Assembly: GCF_900091615.1 (NCBI RefSeq)
Contig: NZ_FMIA01000002.1
Span: 2,356,001 to 2,420,000 of the forward strand
From: Micromonospora yangpuensis
Lineage (GTDB): Bacteria; Actinomycetota; Actinomycetes; Mycobacteriales; Micromonosporaceae
DNA length: 64,000 nt
Reading direction: 5' to 3'
The notes beneath the pieces are model-generated. The model did not search any database. It had not been told where the DNA came from and saw nothing but the letters and a program-made list of their open reading frames with translations. This document shows, piece after piece, positions 17,266-25,461 of this stretch. Position numbers and translations under genes: made by a program. The stretch's first letter is position 1, and every line of letters begins with the position of its first letter.

Positions 17266-18877
17266 GTACCCGAGCGCACTGGCCACCGCGACCGACCCCG
17301 GCACCGAGGCACTGGCCCACCCCGCGCGCGGTGGCTCCGTCGACGGGGCGTCCGAGCTGGTCGCGCAGCTGTTGGCGCGGCCGGCCGGCCAGGTCTCGGC
17401 GTCGACCTACGAGACCGCCCGGCTGGTCAGCCTGGCACCGTGGTTGACCGGGCACGCCCAGCGGGTGCGCTGGCTGCTCGACTGCCAACACGCCGACGGC
17501 GGCTGGGGCCCCGGGGACGGGTACCAGCTGGTGCCCACCCTGAGTGCCACCGAGGCGCTGCTCGCGGTGCTGCGTACCCGGACGGTGTCCGGCCTGGACG
17601 AGGTGGCCCGCGCGGCCGGACGGGGCCTGACCGCCCTGTCCGGGTGGCTCGGCGCGGCCACCCCGCTGCCGGACACCCCGGCGTTGGACCTGATCGTGCC
17701 GGCGTTGGTCGAGGCGGTCAACGAGCACCTCGACCGGCACGGTCACCCACCGACCGGCCGGTCCGCCGGCCGGCTCGGGCTGCCGGTCGGCATGACCGGG
17801 GCGCGGCTGGCCGCCGTCCGGCACCAGGCGGTGGCGGGTCGGTCGCTGGACGTCAAGCTGCACCACGCCCTGGAGGTGCTGGGGCCGCTGGCCCGCGCCG
17901 CGCGGGGAGTCACACCGCAGCCCAACGGCGCGGTCGGCGCCTCCCCCGCGGCGACCGCCGCCTGGCTCGGCGGGCCCGACCGGCCCGACGGGCAGCCGGC
18001 TCCGGTGTCCTATCTGGAACGGGTGGTCGCCGGCGGTGACCGGCTGGCCCCCTGCACCACCCCGATCACGGTCTTCGAGCGGTCCTGGGTGGTCAGCACG
18101 CTGGCCCGCGCGGGGATGCCGGTGGCGGCGTCGCCCGACCTGGTGGGCAGCCTCACCGCCGACCTGACCGAGGCCGGCACGGCGACCAGTCCGGGGCTGC
18201 CGCCCGACGCGGACACCACGTCGGTCACCCTCTACGCGCTGCTGCGGCTCGGCGTGCCGGTGGACCCGGACTGCCTGTGGCGGTACGACATCGGCACGGG
18301 CTTCTGCACCTGGCCGGGGGAGGACGGGATCTCCGTCACCACCAACGCGCACGTGCTCGACGTGTTGGGCGAGTACCTGGCCGGCGGCGCGGCCGTGCCC
18401 GGGCCGGCCGCCGACCGGTACCGGTCGGCGGTCCACCGGCTGGAGGGGCTCCTGCTCGACCAGCAGCACGACGACGGCACCTGGCACGACCGGTGGCACG
18501 CCTCGCCGTACTACGCGACGCTCTGCTGCGCGCTGGCGCTGGCCGGGTACGGCCGCACCCCGGCGGTGGCCCCGGCGCTCGCCCGGGCCGCCCGGTGGGT
18601 GCTGGCCACCCAGCGCCCGGACGGCTCCTGGGGCCGGTGGCACGGCACCCCGGAGGAGACCGCGTACGCGCTGCACCTGCTCGCCGTGGCCGGCGGAGAG
18701 CCGGCCCGGGCGGCGCTCGGCCGTGGCCGCGCCCACCTGCTGCGGGTGGCCGACCAGCCGGGCGACGCGCAGCTCTGGCACGACAAGGACCTCTACCAGC
18801 CGACCATGATCGTCCGTTCGGCCGTGCTGGCCGCCGACCACCTCACCGCTGGCGACACCGCCCTGACCCGCCGCTGA
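17246..18877 (+). CDS. Class II diterpene cyclase (copalyl-diphosphate-synthase-like)
   Basis: 543 residues of beta-gamma double alpha-barrel architecture. Seen: QW-like motifs (DCQHADGGWGPGDG and ATQRPDGSWGRWHG) and the protonation motif D321-A-D323-T-T325, a DxDTT variant of DxDD in which the middle Asp (usual general acid) is kept. Members protonate geranylgeranyl diphosphate and form bicyclic labdane or related diphosphates without ionising the diphosphate. GTG 17246 overlaps the class I synthase by 20 nt, so the three genes form one unit. No prenyl diphosphate synthase is present here. Stereochemistry of the product cannot be read. Confidence 0.87.
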   Translation: MTLTSTEYPSALATATDPGTEALAHPARGGSVDGASELVAQLLARPAGQVSASTYETARLVSLAPWLTGHAQRVRWLLDCQHADGGWGPGDGYQLVPTLSATEALLAVLRTRTVSGLDEVARAAGRGLTALSGWLGAATPLPDTPALDLIVPALVEAVNEHLDRHGHPPTGRSAGRLGLPVGMTGARLAAVRHQAVAGRSLDVKLHHALEVLGPLARAARGVTPQPNGAVGASPAATAAWLGGPDRPDGQPAPVSYLERVVAGGDRLAPCTTPITVFERSWVVSTLARAGMPVAASPDLVGSLTADLTEAGTATSPGLPPDADTTSVTLYALLRLGVPVDPDCLWRYDIGTGFCTWPGEDGISVTTNAHVLDVLGEYLAGGAAVPGPAADRYRSAVHRLEGLLLDQQHDDGTWHDRWHASPYYATLCCALALAGYGRTPAVAPALARAARWVLATQRPDGSWGRWHGTPEETAYALHLLAVAGGEPARAALGRGRAHLLRVADQPGDAQLWHDKDLYQPTMIVRSAVLAADHLTAGDTALTRR

Positions 18878-18908
18878 CGGCCTACCGCCCGGACCCGCCG
18901 CTGACGGA

Positions 18909-18946
18909 CTCCGGCCCGTGACCGCGGGTGCGGTCACGGGCCGGAG
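18909..18946. terminator. Strong hairpin between convergent genes
   Basis: 17-bp perfect inverted repeat (18909-18925 and 18930-18946) with a 4-nt loop, between the diterpenoid operon (ends 18877) and the nuclease gene (ends 18963). GC-rich with no U-tract, as is common in actinobacteria; probably bidirectional. Confidence 0.85.
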
Positions 18947-18962
18947 GGTCAGGCGGATACCG

Positions 18963-21900
18963 CTAGAGGTTGGCGCACTGCTGTCGGGCCGGGCCCTGGA
19001 CCGTGTTGGGCCGGCCCTCGTCGACCGGTGCCGGGTCGTTGCCCTGGCACCGCAGCGGGCCCTGGACGGTGCTGGCGGCGATGACCACCGGCTTGCCGCC
19101 GACGTTGTCGTACAGGTTGACCGGGGCGTCGACCGTGGCCCCGTCGACGCGTACCCCGGCGGTGTTGCGGGAGATGGAGACCGGGCCGGTCACCGTGGAC
19201 CGCAGCACGCTCACCGCCCCGGTCGCGCCGAAGACCGTCAACGGGCCCTCCACCCTGGCCCCGGTCACGCTGAACGAGGCCGGGGAGTTGGCCACCAGCG
19301 CACCCTGCAGGGTGCCGCCCACGACGATCAGGGAGGCGCCCTTGCGGACCGTGGTGTCGCCGACGATGGTGGCGTCGTTCAGACAGGTCACCCGGCCGAC
19401 CCGGACCACCAGCGGCTTGTCGTACCGACCGGTGATCGTCTCGTCGCAGGTCGGTCCGGCGGTGCCCACCGTCGAGCGGGGCGTGGTGTCCGGGGCGACC
19501 GGCGAGTTGGCCGCCAGGTACGCGGTCAGCATGGTCAGGTCGTTGTCACCGGTGGTCACCCGGTCGGTTCCCTGCCCGAGGGTGGTGAAGTTGTCCCCAC
19601 CGGCGGCGAGGAACGAGTTCACCGTGACCCGGTACGTGCCGGACGGATCCAGCGCCGTGCCGTTCAGGCTGATCGACACGATCCGGGAGCCCTTCGGCGC
19701 CTGCGGGTCGTAGACGTAGCTGAACCCCTTGGAGACGCCCAGCCAGAGCACCGGCCGGGAGGCCCCCTCCGGCTGCCACTGCTCCTCCAGCACCTGCTTG
19801 ATCTGGGCGCCGGTGTAGCTCTTGGTGACCACGTCGTTGGCGAACGGCTGCACGGCGAAGGCCCCCGCGTAGGTGACCGTGCCGTCGGTGCCGTAGCGCA
19901 GGTCGGCCCGGAGCCCGCCCGGGTTCATGAAGGCGATCTGCGCCCCGCCCCGACCGGGCTCCCGGGTGCCGGCGAGCTGGACGTCGGCGATCAGGTTGCC
20001 CAACGCCGACTCCTTGCCCCGGTCCTCGTTGCCACCGGTGTAGGCCCGGGTGATGTCCGCGGTGATCTTGCCCAGCGGCTCCTTGCCCAGCTCCTCGGCG
20101 CGGGCCTTCGCGGCGGCCACGATCTCGGCCACCGCCGGGTCCTGCGGCGCGCCGACCACGTCGACCAGGCTGGCGTCGGCGGCGGTCACCGACTTCGTCG
20201 CCGGGTCGAAGGTGAGCGTGACCTTGCCCAGCCGCTTGCCGTAGTCCTCGGCCTGCACCACCGGACGCAACTTGTCCGAGCCGGGGACCGGCACCTCGAA
20301 GGCGTACGGCTGGTGGGTGTGGCCGCTGAAGATGGCGTCGATGTTCGCGTCGACCCGGGTGAACTTCCCGAAGACCGGGTCGGCGGCGAGTTCCGCGGCG
20401 GAGTCGATGTTCTCCGTCGAGGCCCCCTCGTGTGCCAGCAGCACCACCACGTCGGCCTCGCCGTTGGCCGGGTCGCCGTCGGAGAGCTGGCCGGCGACCA
20501 GGTTGGCCTCGGCCACCGGGTCGCGGAAGGTCAACCCGGCGATGCCGTCCGGGCTGACCAGCGAGGCGGTCTGCTCGGTGACCACACCGACGAAGCCGAC
20601 CCGGACCCCACCGACGACACTCACCGAGTACGCCGGCAGCACCCGCTCGGTGCCCCGGTACACGTTCGCCCCGAGGTACGGGAAGTCGGCCCGGTCGGTG
20701 ACCCGGCCGGTCAGGTCGGCCAGGCCCTTGTCGAACTCGTGGTTGCCGACCGCCGAGGCGACCAGCCCGCTGCTGTTCAACGCGTCGATTGTCGGGTTGT
20801 CGTCGTCGATCGCCGAGATGAAGGTCGACGCGCCGATGTTGTCCCCGGCGGAGACGAACGCGGTGTTCGGGTTCTGCTGACGCAGCTGCTTCACCAGACC
20901 GGCCACCTGGGCGGCCCCGCCGACCGGCTGACCGTTGACGGTGGCCGGTGACTCCAGCCGGCCGTGGAAGTCGTTGACGCTGAGCAGTTGCAGCTCCACC
21001 GGTGCGGTGCCGGTGCTGATCCCGACCACCAGCGGGTTGTGGTCGCTGGCCCGGTACGCGTCCGGCGCGTAGAAGGCGGGCAGGCCGTCGTACTGGAAGG
21101 CGTACGACTCGACCGCGTTGATCTGCCAGACGTCGACGCCGGTGACCCGGGTGGCCAGCGACGGCGAGGCCAGGGCGTGGTCCAGCGAGCCGGACTCGCC
21201 GCCGAAGACGTAGCTGGTCTTCGACGTGTCGTTGAGGTTGCGGTACCGCTGGTCGTAGAGGACCCGCATCGGGTCCTCCTGGGTGTAGGCGTTGAAGTCG
21301 CCGAGCAGCAGCACGTCGTCGGTGCCGAGGGAGTCGACGAAGGCGGCCAGCGCCCGCGCCTGGCGGACCCGGTCGCCGTTGAAGGCACCCTGACCGTCAC
21401 CGGCGTCGGCGTTGTCCCCGGTGCCGGTGCCGCTCTTGGACTTGAAGTGGTTGACCACCACGGTGAAGGTGACCGACCCGGCGGTGAAGGTCTGCGCGAT
21501 CGGCTCCCGGGCGTTGAACCAGACCGTCTCGTCGTTCACCGACCGGGACGCGCCCTTCGGGGTGACCGCCGCCGGCTTGAAGATGATCGCCGTGGTGATG
21601 ACGTCCTGCTGCGCCGGGGCCGGCAGGTCCGCCGGGGTACGCACGTAGTCCCAGGTGCCCGCCCCGTCGGCGGTGTTCAGCGCGCCGACCAGCCGCTTGA
21701 GCGCCTGCTGGGAGTCGGTGGAGAAGCGTACCGAGTTCTCGATCTCCTCCAGCGCCACCACGTCGGCGTCCAGCGCGCTGATCGCCGAGACGATCTTCGC
21801 CTCCTGCTTGGCCAGGGCCGCCTCGTCGGCCGCCCCGCGGGCCTCGCCACCGAAGTGGACGAAGTAGTTCAACACGTTGAAGCTGGCCACCCGGATGTCA

Positions 21901-23330
21901 CCGCCGACGTCCACCGGGGCGGCGGTACGCGGGTTGGTGTCCTTGAAGGTGGTCCGGGCGGCGGCCGGGGTGTCGGCGTCGACCGGGGTGGTCGGCTGCA
22001 ACCGCCACTCGGCGAACCCGTACGACAGCACCGTCGGGCCGAACGCGTCCACCTGGTCGCCCACGCGCAGCGGGTCGGCCTTCGACAGGTACGGCGGGGC
22101 CAGCCCGGCGGTGGCCAGGTTGGTGGTGCGACCGTCGTCGAGCAGCACCCGGGCCAGCCGGTTGGCGGTGGCGATCTGCGTCGCCTCGGCCGAGCCGGGC
22201 CGGGCCAGGTCGGTGGGGGTACGGGCCGGCTGCTCGCCGGCGGTGAGCACGACCTCGCCGTACCGGTTGGTGTTGTAGACCTCGGCGACCGCGTACCGGC
22301 CGACCGGGGCGACCAGCATGGACTCGACCGACTCGCGGGCGGCCTCGTCCAGCGGGAAGGTGACCGGCACCGGGGCCGGCAGCGGCACGCCCCGCTCGCA
22401 GACCTGCACGTCGCTGCGGGCGGTGATGCCGAGCTGGGTGAGCCCGTTGAACTCGGTGGCGGTGCCGCTGACCCGCACCCGGTCACCGACGGCCACCGCC
22501 GGGTGGTTGGCGGTGTTGGTGGTCAGGTAGACGAAGATGCCGTCGGAGGCGGTGCCGCCGGCGACCGGCCGCTCGCCGCCACTGCCGGCGGTCTGCAGGT
22601 ACACCCCGTTGTAGCCGCCGGTGCGGTGGTCGGCGGTGACCACGCCCTCGACGGTGACCCGGGTGCCGGACAGCGGCGTCGCGTCCCCGGTGCCCTGCAC
22701 CTCGGCGATGCTGCGGTCCACGGTGACGTCACAGCCGGTGCCCGGCTCGGGCTCCGGGTCCGGGTCACCGCCGCCGCCGTTGCGTACCCCGAAGGTGTGC
22801 GGCGCGGGCGCCCGCCAGCTGCCGTCGATCTTCTGCAGCGAGTGCCCGACCGGGGTGGAGCTGGTCTCCTGGACGCCGATGTCGGTGCTGGCCCGGCCGC
22901 CCGCCGGACCACCGACGGCGGTGAAGGTCCCCTCGTAGCTGAGGAACTCGGCCACCTCGCCGGTGGGGGAGACCAGCGCGACGCCGTCGGGGGAGCCGTT
23001 CTGGATGCCGTCGGTCGGCCAGGTCTGCACGACCACCCCGGCCGCCGGCACCGCACCGGTAAGCGTCCTGGTGTGGTACGGCGCGCCGCCGGTGCCGTTG
23101 TAGAGGACGATCTGCCATCCGGTGAGGTCGAACCCGGACGGGGCCTCGATCTCGATGGCCTCGCCGGTGTCGGTGCCGGCGTTGTCATAGTGGATCTCAC
23201 TGACCGTGGGCGTCGTCGCCGTCGCCGCCGGTTGGGCGTGGGCGGAAATGCCGGTCGTTGCGATGAGCGCACCACTGGTGAGGAGTACGCCCAACACGTT
23301 GCGTGTCCGTCTACCGCTGTTCCGGTCCAT
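18963..23330 (-). CDS. Secreted ExeM/NucH-like nuclease fused to 5'-nucleotidase
   Basis: 1455 residues, extracellular. Order: Sec signal peptide (about 1-33); lamin-tail domain (about 38-150, VSEIHYDNAGTDTGEAIEIEA); OB-like region (about 200-300); endonuclease/exonuclease/phosphatase domain (about 480-770; FNVLNYF, VVALEEIEN, LLGDFNAY, DHNPLVVG); calcineurin-like 5'-nucleotidase/cyclic phosphodiesterase domain (about 775-1060; VNDFHGRLE, GNHEFDKG, FSGHTHQPY) and its C-terminal domain (about 1080-1285; FMNPGGLRADL); then a Thr/Val-rich beta-solenoid-like tail (about 1290-1455). Together it could degrade extracellular DNA to nucleosides and phosphate. ATG 23330 is preferred: it starts the signal peptide and has GGAG/GGAGG upstream. 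No sortase signal. Confidence 0.92.
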   Translation of the reverse strand: MDRNSGRRTRNVLGVLLTSGALIATTGISAHAQPAATATTPTVSEIHYDNAGTDTGEAIEIEAPSGFDLTGWQIVLYNGTGGAPYHTRTLTGAVPAAGVVVQTWPTDGIQNGSPDGVALVSPTGEVAEFLSYEGTFTAVGGPAGGRASTDIGVQETSSTPVGHSLQKIDGSWRAPAPHTFGVRNGGGGDPDPEPEPGTGCDVTVDRSIAEVQGTGDATPLSGTRVTVEGVVTADHRTGGYNGVYLQTAGSGGERPVAGGTASDGIFVYLTTNTANHPAVAVGDRVRVSGTATEFNGLTQLGITARSDVQVCERGVPLPAPVPVTFPLDEAARESVESMLVAPVGRYAVAEVYNTNRYGEVVLTAGEQPARTPTDLARPGSAEATQIATANRLARVLLDDGRTTNLATAGLAPPYLSKADPLRVGDQVDAFGPTVLSYGFAEWRLQPTTPVDADTPAAARTTFKDTNPRTAAPVDVGGDIRVASFNVLNYFVHFGGEARGAADEAALAKQEAKIVSAISALDADVVALEEIENSVRFSTDSQQALKRLVGALNTADGAGTWDYVRTPADLPAPAQQDVITTAIIFKPAAVTPKGASRSVNDETVWFNAREPIAQTFTAGSVTFTVVVNHFKSKSGTGTGDNADAGDGQGAFNGDRVRQARALAAFVDSLGTDDVLLLGDFNAYTQEDPMRVLYDQRYRNLNDTSKTSYVFGGESGSLDHALASPSLATRVTGVDVWQINAVESYAFQYDGLPAFYAPDAYRASDHNPLVVGISTGTAPVELQLLSVNDFHGRLESPATVNGQPVGGAAQVAGLVKQLRQQNPNTAFVSAGDNIGASTFISAIDDDNPTIDALNSSGLVASAVGNHEFDKGLADLTGRVTDRADFPYLGANVYRGTERVLPAYSVSVVGGVRVGFVGVVTEQTASLVSPDGIAGLTFRDPVAEANLVAGQLSDGDPANGEADVVVLLAHEGASTENIDSAAELAADPVFGKFTRVDANIDAIFSGHTHQPYAFEVPVPGSDKLRPVVQAEDYGKRLGKVTLTFDPATKSVTAADASLVDVVGAPQDPAVAEIVAAAKARAEELGKEPLGKITADITRAYTGGNEDRGKESALGNLIADVQLAGTREPGRGGAQIAFMNPGGLRADLRYGTDGTVTYAGAFAVQPFANDVVTKSYTGAQIKQVLEEQWQPEGASRPVLWLGVSKGFSYVYDPQAPKGSRIVSISLNGTALDPSGTYRVTVNSFLAAGGDNFTTLGQGTDRVTTGDNDLTMLTAYLAANSPVAPDTTPRSTVGTAGPTCDETITGRYDKPLVVRVGRVTCLNDATIVGDTTVRKGASLIVVGGTLQGALVANSPASFSVTGARVEGPLTVFGATGAVSVLRSTVTGPVSISRNTAGVRVDGATVDAPVNLYDNVGGKPVVIAASTVQGPLRCQGNDPAPVDEGRPNTVQGPARQQCANL

Positions 23331-23424
23331 AAACTCCGAGCCTCCGAGAGGGAACTGGCTGCTGGAGGATAGACGCAACGGGTTACCGAGAAGTAGACCC
23401 GCGGGGACCGATCTGGGTCACCGG

Positions 23425-23901
23425 CTAGGCGAGACGGATGGTGTCCCCGTCGACCGCGACGTTCGCCGCCGGCAGCGGGGCCCGCGCCGGACCGCCGCGC
23501 ACCGAACCGTCGGCGATGTCGAAGACGCTGTTGTGGCAGGCGCAGACGATGGTGCCGTCGGTGACCTCGGTGACCGTGCAGCCCTGGTGGGTGCAGGTGG
23601 CCGAGAACGCCTTGACGGTCTCCGCCGTCGGCCGGGTCACCACCACCTTCTCGTCGGCGAAGATCTTCCCGCCGCCGACCGGGATGTCGGCGAGCGCGGC
23701 CAGGGCCGGCGCCGGCGCGCCGTCGGGCGCGGCGGTGCCGCCCGATCCGTCCGGAGCCGGGGCGGGCCCGCCGGGCGCGGCGACCGGTGCGGTGCCGTAG
23801 GTCTGGCAGCCGGCCAGCGCCGCGGTGACCCCCACCGCGCAGGCGCCGGCCAGCAGGGCCCGCCGGGGCGGGCAGGACCGCCCGGGTACGTCGTTCGACA
23901 C
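23425..23901 (-). CDS. Rieske [2Fe-2S] lipoprotein
   Basis: 158 residues. Twin-arginine-like start (PPRRALLAG) and lipobox LAGC (Cys about 29) indicate export and lipid anchoring. An Ala/Pro/Gly linker follows, then a Rieske domain with CTHQGC and CACHNSVFD, the Cys-His pairs for a [2Fe-2S] cluster. GTG 23901 is chosen for AGAGG 4-5 nt upstream; the frame is open further upstream inside the next gene. Last gene of a three-gene operon with a DUF6529-like membrane protein (29 bp gap), which suggests electron transfer at the outer face of the membrane (inference). Confidence 0.9.
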   Translation of the reverse strand: MSNDVPGRSCPPRRALLAGACAVGVTAALAGCQTYGTAPVAAPGGPAPAPDGSGGTAAPDGAPAPALAALADIPVGGGKIFADEKVVVTRPTAETVKAFSATCTHQGCTVTEVTDGTIVCACHNSVFDIADGSVRGGPARAPLPAANVAVDGDTIRLA

Positions 23902-23930
23902 GGTGCCTCTTCTCGTCTCTCCGCCGGGGC

Positions 23931-24578
23931 TCACAGGTGCACCCCGAACGTGGTGAAGTACCAGACCGACGAGGTCAACCAGACCCCGACGAGGGCGGTG
24001 AAGACCACCCCGCCGACCACCGGCAGCACCCAGCCGGCCAGGCCCTTCTTCGGCAGGGTGAGCATCTTGGTGGTGAAGACGCCGAAGAAGAAGCAACCCA
24101 GCACCGAGTGGACCAGCGACCGCAGGTCGTAGTCGGCGAAGCCGATCGCGTACAGGCAGTGCACGGCCACCGGGATGGCGGCCAGGAAGGCCAACCGGCC
24201 GCACCAGCGGTGCGCGGCGGCGGCCCAGGACGGCGAGAAGCCGCCGAGCCGGCCCCACATCGCCAGCGCGGAGAGCAGTTGCAGCACCGCGAAGCCGGCC
24301 GCCACGCTGCCCAGCCACACCTTCACCGTCTGCGGCCCGGAGAAACCGGCCACGTTGACCGCGATGCCGGTGGGCGTGTGCAACCGCCCGTAGACGCCCA
24401 GCGCCACCGCGACCGCCGCGCCGGCCAGCAGCGGGACGAACAACGAGGCCCGCCGGCCGGCCCCGGGGCCGGCCGGCGGATCCGGCGGCCCCGCGTCCGG
24501 GTCGGGCAGCACCCGCAGGTCGAGGTCACCGACGTCCGGGAAGTCCTCCGTGGAGAACCGGCGGCGGGCCTCCATCAC
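23931..24578 (-). CDS. DUF6529-like membrane protein, possible b-type heme protein
   Basis: 215 residues: hydrophilic N-terminus (about 45), then five to six membrane helices. Histidines lie inside or at the ends of helices (AAAHRWCGRLAF, IPVAVHCLYAIG, LVHSVLGCFFFG), recalling cytochrome b561/ferric-reductase-like heme ligation; KKGLAGWVLP links the last helices. GTG 24578 overlaps the preceding stop as GTGATG, so ATG 24575 is an alternative. Co-transcribed with a Rieske lipoprotein and a secreted protein. Heme binding is inferred from His placement only. Confidence 0.78.
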   Translation of the reverse strand: MMEARRRFSTEDFPDVGDLDLRVLPDPDAGPPDPPAGPGAGRRASLFVPLLAGAAVAVALGVYGRLHTPTGIAVNVAGFSGPQTVKVWLGSVAAGFAVLQLLSALAMWGRLGGFSPSWAAAAHRWCGRLAFLAAIPVAVHCLYAIGFADYDLRSLVHSVLGCFFFGVFTTKMLTLPKKGLAGWVLPVVGGVVFTALVGVWLTSSVWYFTTFGVHL

Positions 24579-25345
24579 GAACCGGCGCCGGCGCTCGGAA
24601 TCACCGGTACGGCGGTGATGCTCACCCCGTTGACGATCGTGGTGCCGAAGGCGGGGTCCAGCGGCGGCGCCGGAACCGGGGAGCCGTTCCAGGTGACCAC
24701 CCCGATCTGGCCGCCGGTGGGCAGCATGATCCAGCCACCGTCGATGCCGGCGTTGCGGACCTGCTCGCTGGCGCGGTACAGCACCGGGGTCTTCGACCCG
24801 TTCGCCTGGGCGGTGAACGTCGACGTCCGCCCCTCGGCCACCAGCTCCCCGGTGGCCTTACCGTCGGTGACGGTACCGGTGAGCCGGGCACCGTCCTTGC
24901 CGTCCAGCGCCAGCTGACCGTCCTTGTCGGCGGTGCCCTGGAGCCAGATCTCCAGGCTCTTGCCGTCGCAGACGTACGCGGTGGCGTTTCCGCCGGTGAC
25001 CGTGATGGCGATGGTGGCCCCGGCGTTGCCGACCTGACCGGTGTAGGTGACGTCGACCTTGGCCGGTGAGTTCGCGGCCGGCGCTTCCGTGGCCGACGGG
25101 GTCGGCGCGGGCGTCGGCGAGGCCGGCGCGGGCTCCGGAGGTGGCGTGCCGGGACGCTGCACGGACGGCTCCGGGACGGCCGGTGGGGCCGAGGCGGCCA
25201 CCGGTGGTGCCGAGGCGCCGGCAGGAGGTGGGGCCTCCGGTGCCGACCGCGCGGTCGGCGGTGCCGCCTGCGCACTCATCGTGAACAGCACAGCCGCCAG
25301 TCCGGTTCCGGTCAGCAGCGTGAGCAACGGCGTCAAGCGCTTCAT
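24575..25345 (-). CDS. Secreted protein with Pro-rich linker, unknown function
   Basis: 256 residues. Signal peptide (MKRLTPLLTLLTGTGL, AQA cleavage near 28), a 60-residue Pro/Ala/Ser linker, then a beta-rich domain of about 160 residues (VDVTYTGQVGNAGATIAITVTG; LTGTVTDGKATGELVAEG; WIMLPTGGQIGVVTWNG). A single Cys near YVCDGK. No known family recognised. ATG 25345 has AAGGGAG 8 nt upstream. First gene of the operon with the DUF6529-like and Rieske genes, so it may be the substrate-facing partner of that redox pair (inference). Confidence 0.85.
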   Translation of the reverse strand: MKRLTPLLTLLTGTGLAAVLFTMSAQAAPPTARSAPEAPPPAGASAPPVAASAPPAVPEPSVQRPGTPPPEPAPASPTPAPTPSATEAPAANSPAKVDVTYTGQVGNAGATIAITVTGGNATAYVCDGKSLEIWLQGTADKDGQLALDGKDGARLTGTVTDGKATGELVAEGRTSTFTAQANGSKTPVLYRASEQVRNAGIDGGWIMLPTGGQIGVVTWNGSPVPAPPLDPAFGTTIVNGVSITAVPVIPSAGAGS

Positions 25346-25416
25346 GAGCAGCTCCCTTCTCCTGTTCGTACGGCAGGGACGCGCCGGACGTTCAACCGCA
25401 GGAGAAGAACCTGGCC

Positions 25417-25454
25417 GGGTCGGGCCGTGGACCCGAAGATCCGCGGCCCGACCC
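25417..25454 (-). terminator. Hairpin terminator after the coiled-coil gene
   Basis: 11-bp perfect inverted repeat (25417-25427 and 25444-25454) with a 16-nt loop, 7 bp beyond the stop of the leftward coiled-coil gene. It separates that gene from the secreted-protein operon. Confidence 0.7.
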
Positions 25455-25461
25455 CGGCAGC

